Shown here: positions 42,122 through 50,084 of the stretch, one piece after another
How positions within the stretch are numbered: the first letter of the stretch is position 1
Layout of the letters: each line of letters starts with the position of its first letter
Assembly (NCBI GenBank): GCA_050950065.1
Contig: JBMNGX010000005.1
Location: 62,001 to 126,000, forward strand
Direction: 5' to 3'
Source of the DNA: JBAYOE01 sp050950065
GTDB taxonomy: Bacteria > Spirochaetota > Spirochaetia > Sphaerochaetales > Sphaerochaetaceae
DNA length: 64,000 bases
Translations under genes and position numbers: made by a program
The notes under the pieces: model-generated
Told to the model about the DNA's origin: nothing
The model's input: only the letters and a program-made list of their open reading frames with translations
The model's database searches: none

Positions 42122-42841
42122 TTAAGAGATCTCTACACCACCAAAAGCTGCGAGACATCTTAAAGTTACAGTTGGTCTACCACCTATATCTTGATTAATA
42201 ACACTATTTTCAACTCCACCAAAAAGGGGCGTTACCTTTAAAACTACATTTACATTAGAGGGCAATTTAAGTTCTATTCCCCCAAAAATGGCTGTAAGGT
42301 CAATTACAATATCTTTTTCAATTACCGCTTTTCTAAGGTTTAACTCAATTCCTCCAAAGAAAGATAAAGCTGTTAAACTTTCTAAGTTGTCACTTCTATT
42401 GTTGATTTGCCTTCCTGAAAAGATTGCACTGTAGGAGGGATTTTTAGCCTGATCTTCAAAAGTAGAGCTTCTTGAGTTAACTTCAACTTTAACTTCTTTA
42501 TCATCGATGATGATATTCTCTTTCTCTTTTTGATAAGGATTGAAAATAAAAAGGAGTCCAAAACCAATAATTGCAGCCCCAATTATGTAAGAGCTATTTA
42601 ACCAACTGGGAATCCAGTTTTGTTGGTTTGCTAAAAGCCACAAAGAGAAAACGAGCATTCCAAAATTCCACGCACCTATCCCCATTCTAATCATAGACCC
42701 TATGGAATAAAGGATTATTGGGATAGTCCACCACCCCTTAAAAAAGAGCGAAAAAGAGATGCCCGCACTCTTTAAAATGAGGTTAACCCCTATGCCAATA
42801 ATAATTATTCCAATAAACCATTTAGCAGTGTTGTGTTTCAT
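42122..42841 (-). CDS. LiaF-like membrane protein (cell-wall-active antibiotic response family)
   Basis: 239 residues from the ATG at 42841. The N-terminal part has four hydrophobic segments (about residues 10-100, DUF5668-like), followed by a soluble domain with three F-G-G-(I/V)-E repeats, in F-F-G-G-I-E-L-N, I-F-G-G-I-E-L-K and L-F-G-G-V-E-N, typical of LiaF/YvqF C-terminal beta-helices. In Firmicutes LiaF controls an envelope-stress two-component system, but no LiaRS genes are next to it here. It shares its upstream region with topA, with minus-strand TTGACA and CACAAT boxes 6 nt from the ATG. Confidence 0.78.
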   Translation of the reverse strand: MKHNTAKWFIGIIIIGIGVNLILKSAGISFSLFFKGWWTIPIILYSIGSMIRMGIGAWNFGMLVFSLWLLANQQNWIPSWLNSSYIIGAAIIGFGLLFIFNPYQKEKENIIIDDKEVKVEVNSRSSTFEDQAKNPSYSAIFSGRQINNRSDNLESLTALSFFGGIELNLRKAVIEKDIVIDLTAIFGGIELKLPSNVNVVLKVTPLFGGVENSVINQDIGGRPTVTLRCLAAFGGVEIS

Positions 42842-42847
42842 AGCATC

Positions 42848-42909
42848 ATTGTGCAATCATTACCAAGAACTTGTCAATCGTTGACAAAAGTATTACAGAT
42901 ACATATAAC
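42848..42909. promoter_or_regulatory. Divergent promoters of the LiaF-like gene and topA sharing one dyad
   Basis: TTGTCAA-TCG-TTGACAA at 42871-42887 provides a -35 box on each strand. For topA: TTGACA 42881-42886, 17-nt spacer, TATAAC 42904-42909. For the LiaF-like gene: TTGACA 42877-42872 (minus), 18-nt spacer, CACAAT 42853-42848, 6 nt before the ATG. Confidence 0.75.
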
Positions 42910-42921
42910 TGTAGTTCGATT

Positions 42922-42939
42922 CCACTTTGTATAAAGTGG
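42922..42939 (+). promoter_or_regulatory. 5'UTR hairpin of topA
   Basis: CCACTTT-GTAT-AAAGTGG, a perfect 7-bp stem immediately upstream of the AAGGTG ribosome site (42945-42950). It would start about 6 nt from the predicted mRNA 5' end. Confidence 0.5.
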
Positions 42940-42957
42940 TTCATAAGGTGTAATCCA

Positions 42958-45480
42958 ATGGAAAATAGCAATAAAAAGAGTCTTATTATAGTAGAATCTC
43001 CTACTAAAGCGCGCACTATTAAAAAGTTTTTACCCAAAAACTATACGGTACTAGCCTCCAATGGGCATGTGCGTGATCTCCCTTCAAAAGATCTTTCGAT
43101 CGATGTGGAGAAGGGGTATATCCCTAAGTATGTGATCTCTAAGGGAAAAGACAAAATTATAAAAGAGTTAAAAAGTGAACTTGCTAAAAGTGACAACCTT
43201 CTTTTGGCGACAGATGAAGATAGAGAGGGGGAGTCTATAGCTCACCACCTCGTTGAAATTCTTAAACCAAAAGTTCCTTACGAGAGAATGGTCTTTCACG
43301 AAATCACTAAAAGTGCAATTTTAAACGCTTTAGAAAATGGAAGACCAATTAGAGATAATCTAGTAAATGCCCAAGAGGCCAGAAGGGTGTTAGACCGCCT
43401 ATACGGTTACACCCTCAGCCCATTTTTATGGAGAAAACTCTCATTGCAAAAACTTTCAGCAGGGCGAGTTCAGTCCCCTGGTCTTAGAATGGTTGTAGAA
43501 AGAGAGCGTCAAAGAATAGATTTCGTCTCTGCTCAATATTGGGATTTAAAAGCTGACTTGCTTAAAGGGAGCAAGCTTTGAAGCTCAACTAACAAACGTT
43601 GGCAACAAAAGAGTTGCGACAGGAAAAGATTTTAACAGTGAGACTGGAAAACTTAAAAACCCCTCAAAAGTTGTTTGTCTTAAAGAGGAACAGGCGAAAG
43701 AGCTAGGAGAGAGGTTGAATAAAAGGGAGCTTGGAAAGTTGTCTCAGTTGAAGAAAAAGAGCGCAAACAACGCCCATCTCCTCCATTTATTACCTCAACT
43801 TTGCAACAAGAAGGAAGTAGAAAACTTCGCCTCAGTGCCAAAGAGACAATGAGGATTGCCCAAAAGCTTTATGAAAATGGGTTTATCACCTACATGAGAA
43901 CCGATAGCCCCTCTTTAAGCCAAGAGGGAATCAAAGCAGCCCGAGTTGCTGCAGAAAAATTATTTGGGGAGAACTTTTTAAGTCCCACCTCACGCCAATA
44001 CACCTCTAAAAGTTCCTCAGCTCAAGAGGCTCACGAAGCTATTAGGCCAGCGGGGAACTCTTTTATCCACCCAGATGATACAAACCTCAGTGGAAAAGAG
44101 AGAGATCTGTACGATTTAATTTGGAAAAGAACCTTGGCAAGTCAAATGGCCGATGCTATTAAAGCTTCAACTACAGCAAAAATAGAGGTTGAAGATGCTA
44201 TTTTTACAGCTAATGGGAATATTATAAAGTTTGCAGGCTTTATTAGAGTTTATGTTGAAGGAATTGATGATCCTGAAGCAGCTTTAGAGGATAAAGAGAA
44301 AATTTTACCTCCTCTTGCTAGTGGTGATCAGTTAAAGCTCAACGAGTTGTTTGTTGAAATGCATGAGACAAAACCACCTGCTAGATACACTGAAGCTACT
44401 TTAGTTCAAGAGTTAGAAAAACAAGGCATTGGAAGACCTTCTACATATGCAACTATCATCGATAAACTTTTTGAAAAAGAGTATGTGATAAAAGATGGGA
44501 CTGCTTTAGTTCCCTCCTTTGTTGGTTTTGCTGTTACTCAACTACTGGAAAAGAACTTTGATACTTTAGTCGATTACGAGTTCACCTCTAAGATGGAGGG
44601 GGGCTTAGACTTAATTGCTGAAGGGAAAGTGGATCGTCTCGATTTTCTTAAATCGTTTTACGAAGGGGATGAGGGATTATTAAGCCAAGTTGAGAGTAAG
44701 TTGGAATCTGTAAAAGGAATTGATGCTAAACATATTGAACTAAACAGTGTCAAAGAGCCGTACAAAATTATGATTGGCAAATTTGGTCCCTATGTAACCA
44801 AAGATGATGTAACGGCCACAATTCCCAACACTCTATTTCCTGGAACTGTTACTAAAGATGATTTAGAAATGCTTCTTTCCAGTAAAAATGGGGATAACGG
44901 AGTTGCTGAACCCATCGGAGTTGACCCTAAAACAAAATTGCCAATTTACTTGTTAGTTGGTCGATATGGTCCATATTACCAACTTGGACTTAAAGATGAT
45001 GATAATCCCAAACCTAAAAGGGCTAGTGTTCCTAAAAAAGTGGACCCAGAAACTTTAGATTTAGAAACTATAAGTAATTTATTACACCTTCCACGGGAGA
45101 TAGGATTAGACCCAGCAACTAACAAAAGTGTTGTTGCATCTATTGGCCCTTATGGTCCCTATGTAGGTAGTGATGGGAAGTTCGCCTCTATAAAAGAGTT
45201 GAATAAGCTTTTTAGTATTGAACTAGATGAAGCCTTGGAGCTCTTGGCTGCTTCAAAAGCAGCCAAAAGCAAAAAGGGGAGAAAAAGTGAACCTATCATC
45301 TCTTTTGGAGAGCATGAAGGGAAAGCACTAGCAGTTTACTATGGCCGTTATGGTTATTATGGCAAACTTGGTGGTAAGAACTTTCCACTTCCCAATGAGA
45401 TGAAAAAGGATGAAGAGGCCTTAAAAGAGTTAACCAAAGAGAAAATGGTTGAACTATTTTTGGCAGCTAAAAAGAGTTGA
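42958..45480 (+). pseudogene. topA: DNA topoisomerase I gene with two compensating frameshifts
   Basis: Type IA topoisomerase relaxing negative supercoils. From the ATG at 42958 the frame runs through the TOPRIM domain ([17 protein letters not shown]) to a TGA at 43579-43581. Homologous sequence continues in the +1 frame from about 43571 to 43722 (E-A-Q-L-T-N-V, A-T-G-K-D-F) and returns to the first frame by 43730; from there to 45480 it has the active-site tyrosine in F-I-T-Y-M-R-T-D-S and C-terminal repeats of the D-P-x-T/K-x-G-R-Y-G-P-Y-x-G type. One extra base near 43572 (AGCAAGC) and one missing A near 43722 (AAAA) explain both. topA is normally essential, so errors in the assembled sequence are more likely than loss. 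Confidence 0.85.
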
Positions 45481-46365
45481 CTCTTTAGAGACTCTAATTT
45501 TTGAACCTAAAAATGGGTAGATAAAAGTTGCCCAAAAACCAACTAACCAATATCTAACAAAGGTAGTGACAAAATGATCACCCACTACCGCTTTAGAAAA
45601 TTGGATGGCTAACAATATTATTAGACCAATTAAAAATCGGACTACTTTTAGACCCACTGAACCATCAGTAGTGTATTTAACCTTTTTGAACTCTAAGAAA
45701 AATCCTAAATAACCACCTCCAGCTAAAGCTAAAAGTTTCATAGGATCTGAAAATGCTAAGGTATCGGCATTGGCAAAAGCCATTAAGATTGCCAATAACA
45801 ATGAGATTGTTGTTGCTCCAATTCCAACACCCAATGAAAAAGTGCTTAACTTTTTTTCATCATCGTAGAGAGTTTCAAAGCGGTTGTATAAAACAAAAGA
45901 GGCAACAAGGCCTAAAGTAACTCCCCCAAAGACATCTAGAGGCCAGTGAACTTTTAAATAGAGGCGTGATAAAGCAACTAATACTATTAAAAGGGCGCTT
46001 ATGATTGAAAGATATTGTTTTTTAAAAGCTAGAGCTACAGATCCATAAAAAGAGGCAGCTCCTGTTGAGTGGCCACTAGGGAAGGAGTATCCCGTTGCAG
46101 TGGAGAGTCTTTGAGCCCCTATTTCAGGATGAACTTGAAATGGGCGAGGGTAACGGACTACTGCTTTAATTATCCCCATAGCCAATAAAGCACTAAAGAG
46201 AGTTGAAAAAAGGGTGAAGCCTTTCCTTTTTGAAAAGCACCAAAGGAGAAAGACAATTACTACAATAAAAAGGCTCTCTTCTCCAAACATCGTAATAAAC
46301 TGAACTACCCGATCCAAAAATGGACTAGAAAAGTTTCCAAAGAAATTTAAAATCTTCAATTGCAT
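45454..46365 (-). CDS. PAP2-superfamily membrane phosphatase
   Basis: 303 residues with about seven hydrophobic segments. The three phosphatase motifs are present: K-A-V-V-R-Y-P-R-P (about 68-76), P-S-G-H-S (about 96-100) and S-R-L-Y-L-K-V-H-W-P-L-D (about 132-143, motif S-R-x5-H-x3-D). Such proteins dephosphorylate undecaprenyl pyrophosphate or other lipid phosphates at the membrane outer face. AAGGAGAA precedes the ATG. It overlaps the 3' end of topA by 27 nt on the other strand. Confidence 0.9.
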   Translation of the reverse strand: MQLKILNFFGNFSSPFLDRVVQFITMFGEESLFIVVIVFLLWCFSKRKGFTLFSTLFSALLAMGIIKAVVRYPRPFQVHPEIGAQRLSTATGYSFPSGHSTGAASFYGSVALAFKKQYLSIISALLIVLVALSRLYLKVHWPLDVFGGVTLGLVASFVLYNRFETLYDDEKKLSTFSLGVGIGATTISLLLAILMAFANADTLAFSDPMKLLALAGGGYLGFFLEFKKVKYTTDGSVGLKVVRFLIGLIILLAIQFSKAVVGDHFVTTFVRYWLVGFWATFIYPFLGSKIRVSKESTLFSCQK

Positions 46366-46439
46366 AACTAATTCTCCTTAACTCTTAGTATACTTTAGCT
46401 AATTTACTTTTCAAACCCAATAAAGAGTTGTACCAAGCC

Positions 46440-46472
46440 TTGACAAAAGTTGGTTGGTGGTGTAATTATACT
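46440..46472 (+). promoter_or_regulatory. Promoter of tRNA-Asp (and possibly mnmA)
   Basis: TTGACA at 46440-46445. TATACT at 46467-46472 is the best -10 by sequence and lies 11 nt before the tRNA, but the spacer would be 21 nt; TAATTA at 46463-46468 gives 17 nt with a poorer match. Confidence 0.55.
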
Positions 46473-46483
46473 ATGCTAATAGT

Positions 46484-46557
46484 GAGGGTGTAGCGAAGTT
46501 GGTTATCGCGACGGCCTGTCACGCCGTAGATCGCGGGTTCGAGTCCCGTCATCCTCG
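46484..46557 (+). tRNA. tRNA-Asp (GTC)
   Basis: A 74-nt cloverleaf without encoded CCA. Acceptor GAGGGTG pairs with CATCCTC with one G-U, the anticodon GTC lies in the loop CTGTCAC, the T-arm is GCGGG-TTCGAGT-CCCGT and the discriminator base is G as usual for tRNA-Asp. Confidence 0.95.
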
Positions 46558-46563
46558 ACTTTC

Positions 46564-46596
46564 ACCGCTCTGGAATCCCAGAGCGGTTTATTTATA
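46564..46596 (+). terminator. Terminator between tRNA-Asp and mnmA
   Basis: A 10-bp perfect GC-rich stem ACCGCTCTGG / CCAGAGCGGT (46564-46573, 46578-46587), loop AATC, then TTATTTAT. The mnmA Shine-Dalgarno starts only a few nucleotides later, so mnmA seems to depend on read-through of this stem or on an unrecognised promoter. Confidence 0.85.
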
Positions 46597-46610
46597 TATG
46601 GGAGGCTCAT

Positions 46611-47669
46611 ATGAGAGTCTTAGTTGGTCTAAGTGGAGGTATCGATTCAGCAGTCACTGCCCTTTTATTAAAAAAGCAAGGGTACGATGTTGTTGCTGCT
46701 ACGATGTCTACATGGCGAGAGGGTAATCCTCTTAGTGGAAAATTATTAAAAGAGGCTTGTTTTGGTCCTAATGAGGCAGATGATATTGCTGAAGCGAAGA
46801 GGATAAGTAGCCTATTAGATATAGAGTATCACGTTTTAGATTGTGCCAAAGAGTTTGAAAGAATCGTTTTAGAAGATTTCAAAAATGAGTATTTGGCTGG
46901 AAGGACACCCAATCCTTGTGTCTGGTGTAACGCCTTTATTAAATTTGGAGCTCTGCCTCAAATTGCCAAAGAAAAAGGGCTTGTGTTTGATAAATTTGCA
47001 ACAGGACATTATGCCAATATAGTGAAAGTTGGAGATAGGTGGGCCTTAAAGAGGGGTAAAGATCATACTAAAGATCAAACTTACTTTCTTTATCGCCTTT
47101 CACAGCAACAACTTTCTCAAACACTTTTTCCTTTAGGTTCTTATACCAAAGAGGAAGTTAAAAAAATTGCTTATGAAAACAACCTTTTTACCAAAGAGAA
47201 AAAAGAGAGCCAAGATTTTTATGGGGGTGCTTACAACGATCTACTGCATGTAGAGCCTTTACAAGGAAAGATTGTTGATACCGATGGGAAAGTGAAAGGG
47301 ACTCACCAAGGGTATTGGAATTACACCATAGGTCAAAGAAGAGGTTTAGGTGTTTCTGCTGAGTATCCTTTGTATGTGATTGCCCTCGATGCTGAAAAAA
47401 ACCAAGTAATTGTTGGCTATGAAGATCAAACTTTTCAACACACCTTAAAGGCTAGAGAAATAAACTGGATTGTTAAGCCAAATGGGGATAAGATAGAACT
47501 TGAAGCAAAGATAAGGTCAACAAGCAAGGCAAAAAAGGCACTTTTAATAATAGAAAGTGACCAAAGTGTTGAGATTAAATTTGCAGAGAGGCAAAAAGCT
47601 ATCACACCAGGACAGTCTATCGTCTTTTATAAAGACGACATTGTTATTGGTGGGGCTTTGATAGATTAA
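46611..47669 (+). CDS. mnmA: tRNA 2-thiouridine(34) synthase MnmA, variant cysteine pattern
   Basis: 352 residues. It thiolates U34 of tRNA-Lys, -Glu and -Gln. The PP-loop S-G-G-I-D-S is at residues 8-13 and the cysteine motif is N-P-C-V-W-C-N (Cys103, Cys106). The second classical cysteine (Cys199 in E. coli, in S-x-G/D-I-C-F) is absent: the corresponding stretch reads E-S-Q-D-F-Y-G-G. An extra cysteine occurs at residue 50 (E-A-C-F-G-P-N-E). C50 plus C103/C106 resembles the three-cysteine set of [4Fe-4S]-dependent thiolases. The downstream Q-R-R-G-L-G motif is normal. GGGAGG precedes the ATG. Confidence 0.9.
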   Translation: MRVLVGLSGGIDSAVTALLLKKQGYDVVAATMSTWREGNPLSGKLLKEACFGPNEADDIAEAKRISSLLDIEYHVLDCAKEFERIVLEDFKNEYLAGRTPNPCVWCNAFIKFGALPQIAKEKGLVFDKFATGHYANIVKVGDRWALKRGKDHTKDQTYFLYRLSQQQLSQTLFPLGSYTKEEVKKIAYENNLFTKEKKESQDFYGGAYNDLLHVEPLQGKIVDTDGKVKGTHQGYWNYTIGQRRGLGVSAEYPLYVIALDAEKNQVIVGYEDQTFQHTLKAREINWIVKPNGDKIELEAKIRSTSKAKKALLIIESDQSVEIKFAERQKAITPGQSIVFYKDDIVIGGALID

Positions 47670-47686
47670 AAAGGGGGAACCTCTAG

Positions 47687-48502
47687 ATGAGACTTATTAT
47701 CCAACCCGATTATAGGAGAATGACAAATTGGGCTGCACACTACATTGTTAAAGCTATTAATGATTACAAACCAACTGCAGATAGGCCCTTTGTATTGGGT
47801 CTTCCAACAGGATCTAGCCCATTAGGAACTTACAAGAAATTAATCAAAATGAATAAGAATAAAGAGGTCTCATTTAAAAATGTTGTCACCTTTAATATGG
47901 ATGAGTATGTGGGTTTAGATCCAAACCATCCGATGAGCTACACTTATTTCATGCATAAAAACTTCTTTGATCATATCGACATTCCAAAAGAGAACATCAA
48001 CATCCCCAACGGAAATGCTGAAGATCTACATCTAGAGTGTAAAGCCTACGAAGAAAAGATTGCCCAATATGGACATGTTAATCTTTTTGTTGGGGGCTTA
48101 GGTAAGGATGGACACATCGCCTTTAATGAACCTTACTCCTCATTAGATTCGGTAACTAGAGTCAAAACTTTAACTTTTGATTCAAGAAATGAAAATGCTC
48201 GCTTTTTTGATGGTGATATCAAAAGAGTTCCCAATAGAGCTATCACAGTGGGCATCAGAACGATTATGGAAGCTGATGAAGTGCTTCTTCTCATTAGTGG
48301 CTTTACTAAAGCACACGCATTGTGGGCAGCAGTAGAAGGACCAGTGAGCCACGTTTGGACTTGTAGTGCATTACAACTTCACAAAAGGGTTATCATTGCT
48401 ACTGATGAAGAGGCAACAGCTGAATTAAAAGTTGGTACATACAAATACTTCAAAGAGGTTGAAAAGTACCACATTGAGACCGATTTCCCTATTGAAGATT
48501 AA
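47687..48502 (+). CDS. nagB: Glucosamine-6-phosphate deaminase
   Basis: 271 residues, normal for NagB. It converts glucosamine-6-phosphate to fructose-6-phosphate and ammonia. The N-terminal G-L-P-T-G-S-S-P (about 40-47), the N-M-D-E-Y-V-G-L catalytic block (about 70-77) and [14 protein letters not shown] (about 136-149) with the active-site histidine are intact. It starts 17 nt after mnmA with a GGGGGAA ribosome site. NagA or amino-sugar transporters are not nearby. The 3' end overlaps the convergent GDPD gene by 14 nt. Confidence 0.95.
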   Translation: MRLIIQPDYRRMTNWAAHYIVKAINDYKPTADRPFVLGLPTGSSPLGTYKKLIKMNKNKEVSFKNVVTFNMDEYVGLDPNHPMSYTYFMHKNFFDHIDIPKENINIPNGNAEDLHLECKAYEEKIAQYGHVNLFVGGLGKDGHIAFNEPYSSLDSVTRVKTLTFDSRNENARFFDGDIKRVPNRAITVGIRTIMEADEVLLLISGFTKAHALWAAVEGPVSHVWTCSALQLHKRVIIATDEEATAELKVGTYKYFKEVEKYHIETDFPIED

Positions 48503-49301
48503 GAGAATTAACAACTTCTATTAAAGTTGCTGGATCATCTGTCATCACACTATCAACTCCGAGTTCAAATAGGCGCCTCATCTCTTTTTCATCGTTGATT
48601 GTCCACACCTGAATCACCGATCCAATTTTGTGTAGATCATCAACAAATTTTTTGGTTATAACCTCAATGCCCCACTGTCTAACGGGAACTTGGAAAACTA
48701 AAGGTCTAAGAAGCTTCTCTTTTTTAGGCAACAAGGAGAGTTTTTGTTTAAGCAAATAACTAACTACCTCTATGGTTGTCAAACTAGTTAAGATATTGGG
48801 ATTAAGTTTTCTCATCATATTTAAATTTTTAAGATGAAAACTGGCACACAAAACTTTATCTATGCTGTTATTTTTAACAACTACTTTTTCAAATACCCCA
48901 ACTATCTCTTTCTCTTTACTCTTTAAATCAACGTTGAACCTTTGATTAGGAAAAGCGTTAAGAGCTTCATCGAGTGTTGCTAGTTTTACCCCTTTTTTTC
49001 TAAAGGGGAAAGTTTTTCCCCCATCAGGGGAGAAGGTGTAGCCAGCATCAAGTTTTTTCAACTCTTTTAAGGTGAAATCTTCAATTCTTCCACTTCCATC
49101 GGTGTTGCGATCCAGTGTCTCGTCGTGCCAAATAACTATATGCCCATCTTTGGATAGATGAACATCGGTCTCAATAACATCAACTTTCATCTCTACTGCA
49201 CTACCAAAGGCCTCTATAGTATTTTCTGGAAAGTTGTGGCTGTCGCCTCGATGTGCTACAACACGTGGCATTGGATTTAAGAAAGGGTAGTTTTTAATCA
49301 T
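48489..49301 (-). CDS. Glycerophosphodiester phosphodiesterase
   Basis: 270 residues from the ATG at 49301, preceded by AAGGAT. A TIM-barrel enzyme that cuts glycerophosphodiesters to glycerol-3-phosphate. The H-R-G catalytic motif (A-H-R-G, about residue 17), the P-E-N-T-I-E-A-F segment, [17 protein letters not shown] (about 42-58) with the second catalytic histidine, and a C-terminal D-S-V-M-T-D-D-P are present. No signal peptide, so it is cytoplasmic. It follows the TrmJ-like gene after 4 nt and probably belongs to the same transcript. Confidence 0.92.
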   Translation of the reverse strand: MIKNYPFLNPMPRVVAHRGDSHNFPENTIEAFGSAVEMKVDVIETDVHLSKDGHIVIWHDETLDRNTDGSGRIEDFTLKELKKLDAGYTFSPDGGKTFPFRKKGVKLATLDEALNAFPNQRFNVDLKSKEKEIVGVFEKVVVKNNSIDKVLCASFHLKNLNMMRKLNPNILTSLTTIEVVSYLLKQKLSLLPKKEKLLRPLVFQVPVRQWGIEVITKKFVDDLHKIGSVIQVWTINDEKEMRRLFELGVDSVMTDDPATLIEVVNSLNLQ

Positions 49302-49305
49302 CTTC

Positions 49306-50028
49306 TTATCCTTTATGAATCTTAAGCTTTTCAATCTTATGAAACATCTTTTCTAATCTTTTTGCCTCTTTTTCACTAAGGGAAGAGCGGGCTAAGATAT
49401 CGTGGAAAAAGGTTTGAACCTCTTGTTGCTCCTCATGTTTAAAAAAGTTTATATTTTTTAATGAAGAGCTTATTTTTGCACTCACCTCTAAAAGGCGATT
49501 GTTTGTAATTGGGTTAAACCCCTCAATTGTATTTAATTGAGTGTAGAGGGTGTAACTTATTATTTGAACTGCATGACTTAAATTTAAAGAGGGAAAACTC
49601 TCATCGGTGGGGATATTTACAGTAGTGTGACACAAAGACAAATCGGCATCACTAAGACCATCACTTTCAGGACCAAAAACTATTGAGATTTCTCCTTCTC
49701 CTAATTTGTTTATATGAGAAGCCAATTGATTTGGATTTAAGGCAAAGTATTTACGAAACTTTCCTCGGCGACGAGAAGTTGCAACTACAAAAATGCTATT
49801 TTCAATTGCACTTTTTAAATCTTTAAACCTTTTACTGTTTTGATAAACATCGTAAGCATGGATTGCTAAAGCCTTAATACGATCCTCGTCATAAACATTA
49901 TTACCAGTTATAATGAGTTTTGTAATTCCCATTGTCTTCATCGCTCGACACACAGATCCTATGTTTTCCCCTTTTTGGGGGTTTACTAAAACAATGTTTA
50001 TTCTCTTAAGACTCTCTGCTGGTCCCAT
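49306..50028 (-). CDS. SpoU/TrmJ-type tRNA 2'-O-methyltransferase
   Basis: 240 residues from the ATG at 50028. A SPOUT-class (alpha/beta-knot) methyltransferase. The N-terminal I-V-L-V-N-P-x-K-G-E-N-I-G-S-V-C-R-A-M-K motif, the middle F-G-P-E-S-D-G-L-S (about 115-123) and the C-terminal S-L-N-L-S-H-A-V-Q-I-I motif are those of the TrmJ group that modifies position 32 of tRNAs. The start fits the leaderless promoter on this strand; an upstream in-frame TTG/ATG lies in the promoter itself. Which tRNA position it methylates is not shown by sequence. Confidence 0.85.
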   Translation of the reverse strand: MGPAESLKRINIVLVNPQKGENIGSVCRAMKTMGITKLIITGNNVYDEDRIKALAIHAYDVYQNSKRFKDLKSAIENSIFVVATSRRRGKFRKYFALNPNQLASHINKLGEGEISIVFGPESDGLSDADLSLCHTTVNIPTDESFPSLNLSHAVQIISYTLYTQLNTIEGFNPITNNRLLEVSAKISSSLKNINFFKHEEQQEVQTFFHDILARSSLSEKEAKRLEKMFHKIEKLKIHKG

Positions 50029-50036
50029 AGAAACTC

Positions 50037-50078
50037 TTAATAACAGATATTGCAGTATTTTCCAAGCTGAATTATAGT
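50037..50078. promoter_or_regulatory. Two overlapping divergent leaderless-type promoters
   Basis: Minus strand: TTGGAA (50065-50060), 17-nt spacer, TATTAA (50042-50037), 8 nt before the ATG at 50028. Plus strand: TTGCAG (50050-50055), 17-nt spacer, TATAGT (50073-50078), 6 nt before the ATG at 50085. The two promoters overlap, so they may compete for RNA polymerase. Confidence 0.65.
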
Positions 50079-50084
50079 AAGACA

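Noticed and set aside
43565..43581. Programmed +1 frameshift in topA modelled on prfB (ribosome-site-like GGGAGC, AAG, CTT-TGA).
   Set aside because: A second, opposite shift 150 nt later has no slippery sequence, and removing one A restores the conserved S-F-E-A context, so two indels are the simpler explanation. Kept as a look-alike within the topA finding.
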